A stretch of 64,000 bases of DNA from assembly GCA_003254905.1 (NCBI GenBank), contig QANU01047900.1:366894-430893 (forward strand), written 5' to 3'. Of this stretch, positions 1 through 13,060 are shown piece after piece. Under the pieces are notes generated by a model. The model was given only the letters and a program-made list of their open reading frames with translations, did not search any database and had not been told where the DNA came from. The DNA is from Nissolia schottii. Taxonomy: Eukaryota > Streptophyta > Magnoliopsida > Fabales > Fabaceae. The position numbers and the translations under genes were made by a program. Position 1 is the first letter of the stretch. Each line of letters begins with the position of its first letter.

Positions 1-400
1 GTATTGCCACTACATTCAGTTACAATCAATCGAACTAAGGAATTTATTTGAGAATTCTGTGTGTATATATAGAGAGAGAGAGATATATACCAAAACAAAG
101 TATGTCAGTTCCACAGATTACAGGGTTTATCATATAATGATCAATCACACAACAAATATATTAATAATTGATTATTATGCACACTCAAGGCGATGATGTG
201 ACTAAAGACTAACATGTACATACGTACATTATTCGTTAATTTATCATTCTTGTACTATAATATATGGTTCTGCTAAATTAGTAGTCTATGTAAAAGAATG
301 ATAAAAGTGTACCTAGACATTTTTGGACAGCATAAATATAGGTAATTACTTATTAACATGACCTTACATTTTTTATTACACAAGGAACTCAGTTAATTGC
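1..400. other. Intergenic, no gene seen
   Basis: AT-rich sequence with a short TA/GA microsatellite near 64-90. No open frame or known repeat motif was recognised. Confidence 0.5.
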
Positions 401-1670
401 TCTAGGGTTTAGGGTTTGGGTTATTATCAGCAAATTTTAACCTTAGTGACGAATTTATCCTTCGATAATGGTGACTATGTCTTTAAATATGAGATTCTTC
501 TCTTCTTCCTCACTTTTCACTATTCTCTCTACTTTCTCCCTCGTCCCTCCCCCACCACCCTTGCCACAACTCTGTTCCCACCCCCTACCGCCATCCTTGC
601 CACACCATCGTCCCTTCCCCTGCCACCATCCCCACCCCACCACCCACGCCACACCTCTATTCCTACCCCTTGTTGTTGTCCCCGCCACACCACCATCCCC
701 TCCCCTGTCGTTGTCCCTGGCCTACCGTCCCTCCCTTATTGCCACCACTGCTCCAGCCACGTCAGGGCTAGCCACTATCGTCGTCGCTACCTCTACTGCC
801 GTTTGCCACTTTTTCCACCATCACACTAGCCACCATTATGAGTATGTTATTGTCTTTTATTTGATTTTGACTGAACTAGATTGATTAAACTGGATTTATT
901 TGAGATTGTTATTTGTGTTAGATTTATGTGAAGTTGAATATATTACAGATTTGTGTTAGATGTATGTTAAGTTGAATATATTTATGATTTGTGTTAGATT
1001 TATGTGAAGTTGAATATATTTAGGATTTTTTGTTAGGATTTGAGTTAGATTTAATTGAAGTTGAATATATTTAGGATTTGTGTTAGATATATGTTAAGTT
1101 GAATATATTGGATTTGTGTTAGGGTTTAGAATTTTAGTATATTTAAGAGTATGATTATAGTGAGTATGAATATTTTATTAACTTGCATTTTATGTTTTCT
1201 TTTAGGAAATGGTTGACAAAAGTCAGTCTCCACATCCACCTTCAGAGGCACCTCCCATACCATCATGACCATCGTTTGTAGAATGATCTCAAATGCTGAA
1301 TTTCTCTCCTAGAAAAGATTTAGTGTCTATATGCGCATGGAGAGAATTGTTCTCCATCAGGAGATGGTCCGCCATTATCAAATTAGAATTTTGTAGTTCT
1401 AGGGTTCTAGTGTGGATTTGTCAGAAGACGACTAAGTATTAATTAATTATTTTATATATTTCAATATAATTTTTAGCATTTTGACTTTTAATTTTAATAT
1501 TTTTGGGAATTTTTTTGTGGATATATCAGTCGGTAACTTTCTCTCCAACATTGTTTTTGAGCCTTGTTATTGGTGGATATATATTTATAGCAAATTATCG
1601 GTATATTCTTTATTGGTCGGTAAATAGTTGCCGATAAGCTCATTACCGTTGGACAGTGTACCAGAGGGGT
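400..1670 (+). mobile_element. CACTA (En/Spm) transposon remnant
   Basis: No complete gene is present. A pyrimidine-rich, CCACC-rich tract (about 480-830) resembles the leader tracts of the two CACTA-like elements at 12.8-14.1 and 19.7-20.0 kb. It is followed by AT-rich tandem copies and a short coding scrap near 1331-1435 that reads as an acidic C-terminus ending in SEDD. The end (1530-1665) carries GTCGGTAA and CCGTTGG motifs like the subterminal repeats of those elements. About 90 bp at 1331-1420 recurs at 63261-63350. Family assignment rests on these shared motifs; neither terminus is fixed. Open frames over the C-rich tract are compositional only. Confidence 0.5.
911..1125 (+). repeat. 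Tandem repeat, about 38-50 bp unit, five to six copies
   Basis: Diverged copies built on GATTTGTGTTAGAT followed by GAAGTTGAATATATT follow each other, starting near 911, 949, 987, 1037, 1075 and 1111. The array lies inside the CACTA remnant and is not coding. Confidence 0.8.
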
Positions 1671-2035
1671 ACTCTTCGGTTCCTGGAGCTCCGTGGATGC
1701 CTCGGACGGGTGGGTACCTGCAAGGACTCCGATGTCAAAGTCAGTGGAGGTTGGAGATGGATACGTAAATATGAGGGTCAGAGTTTCTGGTTTTACCTGG
1801 GTGGCTGCTCTTGTCTATATACCTATTGAGCGCCAGTGATGGGCCTCAGATTCCGTGGACATATTGCCTTATTTGCTCCGTGGTCAACGTGGGTGACGGG
1901 AGATGATTGTTGGGGATAGGTGAGATGCGCGGGTCGTGAGTGGCTCCTCTGAGGGACGGGCCTCCAAGGTAGGTTCCGCGGGTCGGGGTTGATCCTTCTG
2001 TGGAATGGGCCGTTTGGGTCCAGTCCATAACAGAC
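1645..2035 (-). repeat. LTR-like fragment, partner of 3115-3500 in opposite orientation
   Basis: GC-richer than its surroundings. Its reverse complement shares GAGTCCTTGCAGGTACCC and GAGCTCCAGGA-type blocks with the segment at 3410-3480, so the two are diverged relatives in opposite orientation. The composition resembles plant LTRs. No internal coding region lies between them, so this is a broken fossil of uncertain family. Confidence 0.4.
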
Positions 2036-3114
2036 AGTATTCGATGAAAAAGCCGCTAGAACAATTAAAATCCGTTGATAATCCACAAAAAGCTGCCAAT
2101 AAATCCACTGGTAAAGAGCAATTTTCTAGTAGTATATAAGATGTTGTATATTAAGTTAGATAATATTATTATTTAACTATAATAAATAATTCTAACGAAA
2201 AAGTATCAATTTAATAAATAAATAAATAAAATATAATAAAAATCATAGATTTTAATAAAATAAAAATTAATAATATATATCATTATTCATTCATTTTTAT
2301 TTCTTAATTAAAATTATTTTAAATATATTTTATCTTTTATAAAATTATATATAGTTTATACTAAATAATATTTATTGGCCTGTTCAAATATACAAATAAC
2401 AAATACACAATAGTTTCTCCTTTATATGATTTAATATTTCCTATTTTATAATTAAATATAATAAAAAATTATAATAACAAGTATTTTTATATTAACTATT
2501 TAATAATAAATTTACTATATAATTAATTCATTATATTTTAATTATTTATAATTTAAATTATGTCAATTATAATTTATATTTTAAACAATAATTTATTATT
2601 TCTTATTATCATTATTTTAAATAATTATTTATTATTATCATTATTTATTATTTTAGTTAACATTATTAAATAAGATTATTTACTTACTATTATTTTAATT
2701 ATTTATTATTATATATATTATTTTTATTCTTAATATTTTTTATTTATATAATTAATTATTGTGATTATTTTCATAAATATAAAATTATGAGAGAGAAGAA
2801 AAAAATTATACATGAAAATCTAATCAAGCGCAATCCTTCACTCATAGCCTTAATAGAGCCATACGTCATCCTAACGTATAAAAGTTCATTAATGTATAAG
2901 TTAATACAATACGCTAGTTACACCAAACAATGAATAAGGTATTGATGTATTGTATTAGCTTATACAATTTAGCCTTATGCATCTTGTCAAACAGGCCCTC
3001 AAACAACTCCTGATAATTTTTTGGAAAATGCTACTTATCTGACACCAAATAGTCACCCAGCCGCCTCTCTTACAAACATCATGAGAGTGTGGATCATATG
3101 ATGTTTGTGAATGT
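2036..3114. other. AT-rich spacer without genes
   Basis: Extremely AT-rich from about 2120 to 2800, made of short A/T words. The stretch 2850-3000 carries loosely inverted GCATAAGG-type words. No coding potential was recognised. Confidence 0.5.
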
Positions 3115-3500
3115 TATGTATTGGGCCCTAAAGGCCCATCCTGTAATCCGTACCTCTGGGTCCACGGAATAACTCGGCCCAGACAAGCTCCCCCCATAAA
3201 CATTTAGAGAGATTCACAGACCGTGATACTTTTCCCCAACTGAACATTACTCCACGAACCTCAGACACGAATACGAAGGAGAGAACCCCAGGATAGCGGA
3301 AGTCACGGCTCCCACCCAGGTATTTAAGCCAAAACGGCACACAAGGTGCGCCTAGAACCCATTTCCCCTTGACTTTACCCTTGCATCCTACCTATACTTA
3401 CTTGACTGTTTGAGTCCTTCCAGGTACCCGCTCTGGCAACCCCAAACCCGTAGAAGAGCTCCAGGATCCGAAACTGCACCGAAGACTTAACCCACTCGAT
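3115..3500 (+). repeat. LTR-like fragment
   Basis: Starts near GGGCCCTAAAGGCCC and holds a GTATTTAAGCC box near 3319 that could be a TATA-type promoter. Its C-rich 3' part matches the opposite-strand segment at 1645-2035. It looks like part of a plant LTR; no partner in the same orientation, primer site or polyprotein is visible. Treated as a fossil fragment. Confidence 0.4.
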
Positions 3501-3829
3501 ACAGTGAAAGAGATGACTAAGTGGTTATACCAAGTTTGGTGCCAAAATAACACTACTCTAAATTTTCTCACATACAAATTACAATCTATACTTAGCTTTG
3601 TTTTTACCCTTTTATAGTAATTTTTTATTCAGAGAACATCTGTTTATAAACGGGACATAGCTGCACAAACAGAAATCAGTTAAAAGGTTATGGTAATTAT
3701 TTAAAAAGTTATATGTGCAATAATATAAAATTATTTGATAATATGAGTATTTTATACTACACTATGCTCAAAGAGAAATATTTTGTGTACAATTTAACAT
3801 TTGTTAGTTTTTGTATAACTCATTCTCTC

Positions 3830-4330
3830 TAATATGTGTTTTTTTTCTTATTCTTTATTTATTCTCTTTTTTCCCCTAATCTCCCATCATTTTTTTTTCC
3901 ATTTTCATCTTATTCTTTATGAATCCAAGAATTTTTATTTTTGTTTCAATCATATTCTTTGTTTTTTTTTGTTTTTCAAATGTTTGTTTATGTGTGTAAA
4001 AAAGTTTGTGCATATATACTTATTTAAAAGGTTATGCATGTCTGGTTGGTTAAAAGATTGTGCATGTATACAAAAAGTTTATACATTCTTGTTCAAAAGT
4101 TTGTGCATGTGAACACAAAAGTTTTCTTCTTCGTCTTCATTTTCAATTATGTTTCCGTCATATCTTGTCTACGGTTGTCAAAAAGTTTGTGCATATGTTT
4201 TAAAATGTTTGTGCATGAGAAATAATGAGTCTATGCACTTAGAGTTTGAGTAGGGAGATGGAGAGAGTGTGACAATTATTTTTCGCTATTTAATACGTCG
4301 CATATCTATTTTGATTTGGTTTTGTATTTA
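3830..4330 (+). repeat. Dispersed TTTGTGCA-rich repeat, copy 1
   Basis: Repeated AAAGTTTGTGCATG words and a TTTTCTTCTTCGTCTTC block, then a unique-looking tail (AGAGTGTGACAATTATTTTTCG). The same order of blocks occurs at 60.0-60.96 kb on the plus strand and at 40.5-42.4 kb on the minus strand, so this is a dispersed family. Short open frames here change between copies and are not genes. Transposon class unknown. Confidence 0.7.
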
Positions 4331-4346
4331 AAAAAGTTTCTACACA

Positions 4347-4385
<39 letters not shown>

Positions 4386-4386
4386 T
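4347..4386. repeat. Compound (TG)n(TA)n microsatellite
   Basis: A run of TG repeats passes into TA repeats. Confidence 0.9.
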
Positions 4387-4389
4387 TAA

Positions 4390-6490
4390 GTTTGTACGGT
4401 CAATATCAGTGTGTACATCACGTGTTGACAACATGATTGATAACATTTGAGGTGTACTAACATTACTCATGCTTAAATAATCACTTTTTGAAATTTGTTT
4501 AATCTTTATTTTTTTTGGTGTACACGTCAATTTTGGACTAGAGTAGACCGAAATAACTGTGGTAACGAGGGAAAAAAAGAAGAAGTAATTTGTACTCAAA
4601 CGTGAAAAAAAATGCATGAAATGCAATATTTATGCTGAAAATTTAATTAAACGCGTGCATTGAGCATTGATGAGACCAATGTAATGTAGTAAATGTCCGT
4701 AATTTATTTGACAACACTTTTTTATACTTACACGATCCTTATTCTTTGATCAATCTTAACGGGTAGCTAAGCTGAGAATGCATTAAATCATGTACAGCTA
4801 GTAGAAAACTTAATTAGAAGTGAAGAAAAAGATAGAATAAAATAAAATATGTGATTTCTTACGTTTTCCATCGTATAAATACTCTTTTTTTCAATTAAAT
4901 TTTTATATTTTTAATAATTGTTATAATTAAATTTATTAAATTTTGTTATCATTTTATATTTTATATATAACAAAATTTTCATTAATTAATTCATTAAAAG
5001 AATTAACGTATAAGAGATTTAGAGATTTGCAGACTGTTTGAATTTATGATACACCTCTCTACAAATTGTATTAAAAAATATTAGTTTATTATATGAGATT
5101 ATATGACACATTAATGTCAAATTAAATCATGAAATAATGATAAAATATTAATGAATTTAGTTTAAAAAAATTGTCAAAAATAAAAAAAAAAACAAGAAAG
5201 AGTAAAAACTCTATAAAACAGGTGAAAAACCACCTAAATTAATCAAACACAACACCAATTCTTGAATTACATCGTCACTTTAGTAGAGGGAAGAATTTAA
5301 TTTAGTCACTTATAATAAAGAAATACAAAATTCACAATGTATTCACAATTTAATTTTGCATGTTATGCAAAATGTAAACAATATATTACTCGCACCCCAC
5401 GAAAACATAAAAATTCTGAATCTTTAGTTGCAAGATGTACAAATTGGGTGGGCCAGCGAGAGGTTTCAGCTTTGGGACATCAAAAGAGAAATTTTTTGTT
5501 CAGCATGGAGTAAAAAAATTCATGCTTCATTTGAGATTCAAGACATTGAATTTTTTTGGGAAATAAAGAAAGTAATGAAAAGAAAAAATCATCAATAATT
5601 AACGTGAAACATAAATTATTTTGTTTTATTGTATACAAAAGAATTTATGGGGCATCAAATGAAAGGCTCGTGCTCTAGTTGCCTCTTTAAATCCCACCCT
5701 CCTCTTTCTCCTTTTCCTTCCATTCTTTCACTCTCATCGGAATTATGATGAAAGAGATAAGACAACTACATTCCTAGAGAACAAAGGGCCTGGACCTCTT
5801 GCAGATTTAGGGTCCACGAAATCAGCCCCCCGGGACCGTTAATTTTATTATTATGTATGGCCATGGATCGATCAAGAGCATATATTGCAAGCTCTCTCAT
5901 TCATGGTAATCATTTAGGGGAGAATTTTTGAATCAAACCCACCCCTCTTAATTTGAATTGATTTGAGGCTTAGCTTTGCTGCATTCAACACGGGTCACCT
6001 CATTTACACTCCCTACTCTAAACATGTGGTCCACTATCTCTTAGACTTAGACTATGGCTATGTTGGGATAAATGACTATGAAACAAATGGTAATGGAATG
6101 AGCCACTTATTTCACTAAAATTGTGTCTAGGAATGATTTTGGAGGGAGGGAGTGGAATGGCAATCCTCCCTTCTTTTTCACTCAATCTTATTTTTCGACT
6201 CACTAGATTGGGTGGTCAATATAAAAAATAAGACACATTTTATAATAGTGGATTATCTCAAATGAAAATTTTGTCATGTATAAGTCTCACTTTTTTAATT
6301 AATGATAAGAAATTATACTTGATCTCAAATGACAAGATTTTTACTTGAGAGGATCTATTCCCCACATTTTATATTTTTCTTGCAATTATTAATTGAACAT
6401 CAAATGAGCATGAGGATGCCATAGTTTATTCCACTTCACACAACATTGTCTTTTCATTTTATTAAGAGTCACTCTTTCTTTGTTTATAAA
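4390..6490. other. Intergenic, no gene seen
   Basis: AT-rich on the whole. The segment 5690-6220 is less AT-rich, but its frames are short and match nothing I recognise. No intron-exon structure could be supported. Confidence 0.5.
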
Positions 6491-6499
6491 TATCTTAAA

Positions 6500-6720
6500 C
6501 ATGAAGACGTTTTTGTAAAAAAAGGTTGGTTGAACTCAAGTGAGTCATAAAAAAAATTTATTAAATAAATAAAGCGGTTATAAAAAGTAACTTATTTCGA
6601 TGACAACATAAAAGAAATAAACTTAATCTAACATTGGAATTTAAACATAATCTAAATCCTAACCACTGTTATTGTTATCCTTCTTTGCCACCCCACTTCA
6701 AATTGGATGTTACCTTGCAA
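6500..6720 (+). repeat. Dispersed repeat, copy 1 (copy 2 at 11795-11937 and 16174-16240)
   Basis: Blocks such as GGTTGAACTCAAGT, AACTTATTT..GATGGC and TAATCTAACATT..GAATTTA recur in the same order at 11795-11937 and continue after the inverted-repeat element at 16174 (AATATAAATCCTAAATAATG). This copy is the uninterrupted form and therefore helps show where that element went in. Confidence 0.6.
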
Positions 6721-7019
6721 AGGCCATGTTTGGATGATGGTGGCGGCGAAAACAAGTGGGAAACTTAGAGAATAATACTCAGAAAGTAGTTCCCTAAGTG
6801 TACTACACTCTATCAACCCCCTTCCAACTGAGGGAGGGTAGTGGCCTGAAGTTTGTCACAGAATTGAGTGAAGGCGTCTCTGGGCAGTAGTTTGGTCATG
6901 CCATCCGCAATCTGATCACCTGCTGGAAGATGCTGAACTCGTATGGCACCATTAATGACTTCCTCACACACAAAGTGGAGGTCCAACTCGATGTGCATGG
7001 TGCGCGTGAAAAATTAGAT

Positions 7020-9400
7020 TTTTGGAGAGCAAGATCGTGCTTAGGTTGTCACATAGTATTAGAGTATATGCACAGCATATGTAATCTAATGATATGGATT
7101 AATAGAGTTAGTTATGCACATGTGCCAACTAGTGCACATTAAGTTAATAAGCTGTTAGTGATAGTTAGGAAACAGTTTCAATCTAGGAAAGTTAGTTACA
7201 TAACTGATAAGTTTTAAAATGCTTGCAATCAATGTGTGAACCCTAATACATTTGCAGTTACAAACGTGGAACATAAACATGTGATTTCGTCTTCGAATCC
7301 TTACCAGTTTGTTGTTGATGTAGAGCGATTATGTAACAACCTAAAATCGTTACTGGCACGCAAGGGACTAGTTCTCTTACGGAAGTCTCTTAGGCATGCT
7401 TTTAAAAAAAAGATACACTTTAACTTTAATTAAAAATAAATAAAACTTTCATTTTCTGAATAAACATAAACTCTTTTACAATGAACATGGATTAGAGCAC
7501 TTCAAACATGACTCAATTACATAATAAAAATTAAACTAACAATTTCTATAGGTAGCTTCACCTCAAGGTGAACTGTTGACTCTTGAATTCTGACGTCGCA
7601 GCATTGACCATAAACTCCATGCACTCTGCTTCGCTTTGTAACCTGTAACTAGAGGGGGAGGTTAAGGGGTGATAACTCTAAGAAGAGTCTCACCGAATGA
7701 CTGTCTGCATGACGGCATAGAGCACTTCAAAAACATGATAAACGTTCCGAACATTACGATTTTGCTTATGATGCACTATTCTTAACGTACTATCCAAGTA
7801 TCTAGGCCACGATAGTTAGGGATACACTACCGAGAGCATAGATTCCTAATAGTTAGCCTTGATGCACTACCAAAGTATTTAGGCCATGACAGTTGGGGAT
7901 ACACTATTCGAGTCCATAGATTCCTAGTAGTTAATCTTGATCTACATGATACATGACACCAAGCATTACGGGCTGCCATGTCCAGGCTTTACGGTCTTGC
8001 CTTAAATCTACATGAATCCTATTCTACTTTACGATCATACAAGGTATACCAGGGTCAACGTAGGTTGTCGCTGACTTATAGTTCTGTTCTAGATATATCT
8101 CCCATGAAAACAATTTAAATACATAACATAACACGATCATCATAACATAATCCTTTAACTAATACTGATAGCATAACATGACTTAATATTTGTTAAATAT
8201 ATTAGAAAAATATAGGTAGACTAAGATCCCATGCTTAGGGAGGTTATTAGGTGAAAGAGGTGCGTCACAATGGACAACTTAAATACCAAGTCTTGTACTA
8301 ACTAGAACCTTTCCTTAACAGAAATCTTCTCCCACCAGAATCTTTCCTTAATCAGAATCTTTGCTAAAGGTTTAACTCAACAATATGAAAATCTATATCA
8401 TTTAATACTAATCATATACACGAACTTTATTTAATGCAATAAAATTGGTGGTCCTATGTAGTTCTAAAATAGTTTCATGATTTTCTAAAATAGCTTCGTA
8501 AATATCTACTTCATAAATAAGGAGTTTCTAAATAAATAATTATAAGAAAACAACTAATTAAATAACTTCATTAATAACTAATTAAATAAAAGAATTCTTA
8601 AAAATAACTAACCTCATAGATACATAAAATAAAATACTAAGTTCTACCTCCTAGGATTTCATAAAATATGCATAAATAAAATATTTCTAAAATAAATAAA
8701 TAAATAACTTAAAAAAAATGTGGTCTAAAATAGACCGTGAAGAAAACCACTCACTTGAAATGGCTAACAGCTAAGGAGCACTAAGTTGGGAGCTCCTGAT
8801 ACCTGCTTTCTCACGAACGGAAAAGGAGAAGGAGAAAAGAAATAAAAATAACTGGAGCAAAAAAGTCTCACAAAAGTGGTATCTCTCAAGCTCTTGCGTG
8901 AATTAGCAAGTCTAAATACTCACAAGAAGCTTCTACATATAGGGGAGGAGGAGACCTCCTTCTATTGCTACGACTGATGTGGGACTCCAAAACACACGTC
9001 TCACACGAGACATAATTCATCTCATGCAAGATGAAGCTCCTGTGAATAGTATCTCGCGCGAGACACTACGCGTTTTGCGCTAGACGTGTTTCCCCTTTCC
9101 TTCTTTTTCTAGGGTCATCAAAGATTCATTGTCTCTCATTTGGTGTTGGTTGTGTGAAGTTCATACAGAGGTTACTAGAGAATGATGGTGGCTTGCGAAC
9201 AACAGCAATGACATTTGAATCATATTTTCTCCAAGTAATTCAAAGCGCAAACGGTTATAGTGTCACGTGTATGGGATGCACACGTAGTGGAGAGTGTGCA
9301 AAACGTGAGCGACGGCGAATGTGGTTGGGGGAGTTAGGGTGTGGGCTTGATTGTATTAAATACAGAGGTGGGTGACAGTGGCATGAATTTGGGTGCACGT
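7020..9400. repeat. Unclassified repeat material inside the copia fossil
   Basis: Nothing here reads as copia. It includes a diverged direct duplication of about 80 bp (7772-7943, with TAGGCCA.GA and CATAGATTCCTA in both copies) and segments with TCGCGCGAGA-like words near 9050. No gene was recognised; the class is unknown. Confidence 0.45.
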
Positions 9401-9414
9401 GTAGCATAATTGCT

Positions 9415-9446
<32 letters not shown>

Positions 9447-10885
9447 TTATTTTTATTTTTATTATTGTTATAATATCATTTGCATGTTGCACATAGTAAT
9501 AATAGATCCCTAGTAAACTCATTTTAATATGAGATAAGACTAGTATAGGTTTAATTAAATAATTATGAGATAATTATGTGTGTGGATGAGTAAAACTTAT
9601 AGATATCTGTTGAGAACATGATACTGAATAGACCAACTATAAATGAATCTTGTAATAGTTATATATGTTGATCTTCATACTTGAGATTGACACAATGTCC
9701 TTCATAAGGAACATTATGTCTTGACATAATAAATGTTACTTTTAACTGAGTAATTATAAATGTTATTGTTGAATATAATCTGATATATGTGGTGGACAGT
9801 GATTAATTAAGACGGGATTTGTTCCTCTCTTAGAGGGAAATATCTTATAGGCCCCTCGATATGTAAGACAGAGAAATGCATGGTTAGACTCAAGTAAACT
9901 GAAAGATTTTCAGTGTTACTTGAATTGTCAGTATTACTTTGAGATCTAAAAAGTACGTTCGAACAAAATAAGGGTGACATTACCCATGCCTTATGTTTGA
10001 ATTAGATATCACCGAACAAAAGGATAAATGATATATTATATTAATTGGCTAAATAAACTTACTATTTATCATTACTCGGGTTAATCATAATGCCTTGCTA
10101 GAGGCTGCTTATGACTTGTAGGTCTAATAGTGTATTGGGTATGCTGTCAAAGTAATATAAACCTATAACATTACACACTAAGAATGAAATGAATAGACTC
10201 AGTTAATTAATTAATTAAATATGAAATTCGAAATATATATATTTAAGATATATAATATAACATGGGATCTTCATTTTATTATATTTCATATAATAAATCA
10301 GGTTCAATTATGTTCAAATTTTTGGATATTTATATTATGAGATAATATAAAGTTAAATATTAATTTTATTACATGAGATATAATAAAATAGGCTTGATTG
10401 CGTTTAGTTTTAAATCAAATTAAGTTTTGATTGGGATTTAAAATTAAAATGAAAGATCTTTTTCTTAACTGTTAAGATCACATCTCCACCTATAAATAGA
10501 AATGAGGAGAATTGTGAAAAAATAGAGACACATATAACACAGAGCTTTCATTTTTACACATCATTAAATGTAGAGCTTGAAATTCTCTAAACCCATGAAC
10601 GATTGAGAATCTCTTGGAGCTATTACTCAAAGTTTATTCAAGATTCGTTCATGTGTGGATATTGGTAGAGGGTGGTCGTTCATTTGAGCAGCGCCTCAAG
10701 TCCTTGATCCAAATAACAACAAACAAAGGAAGATCACACTACAACTAATATATGTTTTATTGTTATTTATCAAATATATTAAAACACATGGTTTCTGCGG
10801 TAGGGTTTTGCAAATTATTTTTTATATATTTTGTTGCATTTTTGAACCTTCATTTTCTATAAAACCCAACACATAGATCACTAAA
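9400..10885 (+). repeat. Unclassified LTR-like repeat
   Basis: A long AT-rich segment followed by CCTATAAATAGA at about 10490, a TATA-type box, and then a transcript-like stretch. The look is that of a plant LTR or promoter-bearing repeat, but no coding region, primer site or partner copy is visible, so it is left unclassified. Confidence 0.35.
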
Positions 10886-11794
10886 GAAAATTAAGGTTCC
10901 CACAATAGGTAATTGGTTTCAGTGAGCTTCGTCGATATTGAGTGATTGAAGGAGGCCAAGCCGTGCGCTCCGACGGTGGAGGAAGGTGGCACAACAGTGG
11001 CGGTGGAATCCATGGACGGTGTGGGAGGAACCTCACTGGCACAGGCTACAGGATCGATGGCCATTACTAATACCATATGAGAGTGTGGGCTCTCTGTAGA
11101 ATATTACTCAGAAAGCAAAGAAACTTAGAGGGGAGAGAGAGAGAGAGAGATCTAGCTGTTAGAATGTGTTGATTGTATTGACAAAATGAATTTACACGTG
11201 GTTCTGACTTATATACTTATATACATGGCACTTACATGTTCTTGATTAACTGAAGCAGTTAAGCTATTCTAACAGACTTAACCTCCTAGTGCCACCTGGC
11301 ATAACTAATTTGAGCATAAATTACACGTGCTCTAATCTAGCTTGTGCAATACACTACCCTAAGTGTACTACACTCTATCAAAGGTGAATACATCGATCGA
11401 TCTTGAATGAATGGTATTACCAACAAGATCTTCAGATACGGTTCTTAAAATACTGGATATGTACAAGAGAAGGATATTGAAGCATCAAACAAACCTTTAA
11501 AAAAAATATTGACGTTGATGACTAGATAGTAGGGATCTTCAATAAGACAACTTGCGAGTCATGCTCAACCAAGATATTGGGAGATACTCCAATGGTGAAA
11601 GCCAAGGGTGACATGATCATCATGCCTCTTGCCAAGTAACATGCATGTTCAAGGGGAGGAATCATTCAGAGGGACGCCGAATTCTTTTTGATAAAGCCAC
11701 AAAGACTGACGGTCGTTGGAGTTTCCATTGAGGAATATGCCAGATATTTAGTGTTAAGTTTGGTATTAGCCATGAAAAATTCGGTAGCATAAAG

Positions 11795-11937
11795 ACATTT
11801 TGAATAATAAAGATTGATTGAACTCAAGTCTAAGTCATTTCAAAAAGTCTAACTAATAGATAAAACGTTACAAAAAATAACTTATTTAGATGGCGAAATA
11901 AGAAATAATTTTAATCTAACATTTGAATTTACACTTT
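11795..11937 (+). repeat. Dispersed repeat, copy 2, left part
   Basis: Same family as 6500-6720. Interrupted here by the inverted-repeat element 11938-16173; its right part resumes at 16174. Confidence 0.55.
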
Positions 11938-13060
11938 GAGTAAAATACACTTTCATCTCCTAAGAGATGCCCAAATTACACTCTTAACCCCTCTATTTTG
12001 AAAGCGTACACTCCCCTCCCCTTAAGAATAAAAGTAAACTACAATTTAATCATTTTTCCTATTTTTACCAAAATATCATTCACAAATAATTTTACACATT
12101 AAAACATATTTAAAAGAAAATAAAATAATATGATTAATAATAATATAAAATTATTTATTCATAATTACAATAATTACGTAAAACTTATTCTATTAATAAA
12201 ATAAGTTATTAATAAACAAAATTATAATAATTTAAAAAGAAAATATTAGGAATTACATAAATTATGATCATAAATTATTAATACTTAATTAATAATTTAT
12301 TATTTTAATAGAATAATTTTATATTATTCATTACTAGAAACTAGGGAATTACCGTCAAAAAACAATCTGACGGTAATATTGTCAAAAAACACAAAAAACA
12401 CGATGAAAAAGGTTTGGAAGGCGAATTGGATAAATTTTGATCACGATTACCGTCAAACAATATACCCTGATAGAAAAACTGACGATAATAGTTGTCACAA
12501 TTGGTTGGAAATTTAAAGGGCGCATGTGACCACCCGTACGTAATGTTCATTTGTTGCCGTTGGATATATTCGACAGTAATAGGGTCCGAATATGAAGGGA
12601 CACATTTTCTTACCGGTTGAAACGTTGAACCAATTAATGTTAAAAAAAATCGATGATAACAATCTCAAACTTTTTCCCATGCACACGTTTTCCCATGCCT
12701 ACATTTTCCCATGTACACATTTTCTTATGTGTAATTATCGTCGAATTTATTCAACGATAATGATTTTATATATACTGCTCCTCCAGCTTTCCCCCTCCCT
12801 CCCATTTTCTCCTCTGTGCCTCTCCATTGTACACCATCTTCCTGCACGCCCTCTTAGTCGTCCTCCTCCAGTTGTTTCACTGGTGCCGCTTCCACCACCG
12901 CCACAGGACCACCACCGGATAGCCACCAGACCGCCACCGCGTCCGACACTTTGGATAGCCATCGCCAACACCGTAACCGCCATCGAAGGTAGCCACCGCC
13001 ACCGTTGGTAACTATATTAATATCTGTTGTTAACTATCATTGTTTATTATCATCATTTCA

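Larger units (their letters stand above)
6745..11380 (-). mobile_element. Ty1-copia LTR retrotransposon, broken fossil
   Basis: On the minus strand a 303-bp LTR (11380-11078, TGATAG..CTCTCA) is followed by a primer site TGGTATTAG at 11077-11069 and a gag start with the motif KLTETNYLLW. At the other end come an RNase H C-terminus (HIELDLHF, QIADGMTK), a purine tract and a truncated second LTR ending at 6815. Pol is almost entirely absent; the middle (about 7020-10890) is other repeat material. Badly broken, with several large losses. The truncated LTR prevents dating. Confidence 0.85.

Noticed and set aside
416-884. Two overlapping plus-strand frames of about 137 codons, Pro/His/Thr-rich
   Set aside because: They arise from a C-rich CCACC tract of a CACTA leader; both plus frames and the minus frame are open at once, with no domain or splice context.
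12592-13011. 139-codon Pro-rich frame
   Set aside because: Same compositional effect in the leader tract of the CACTA-like element.
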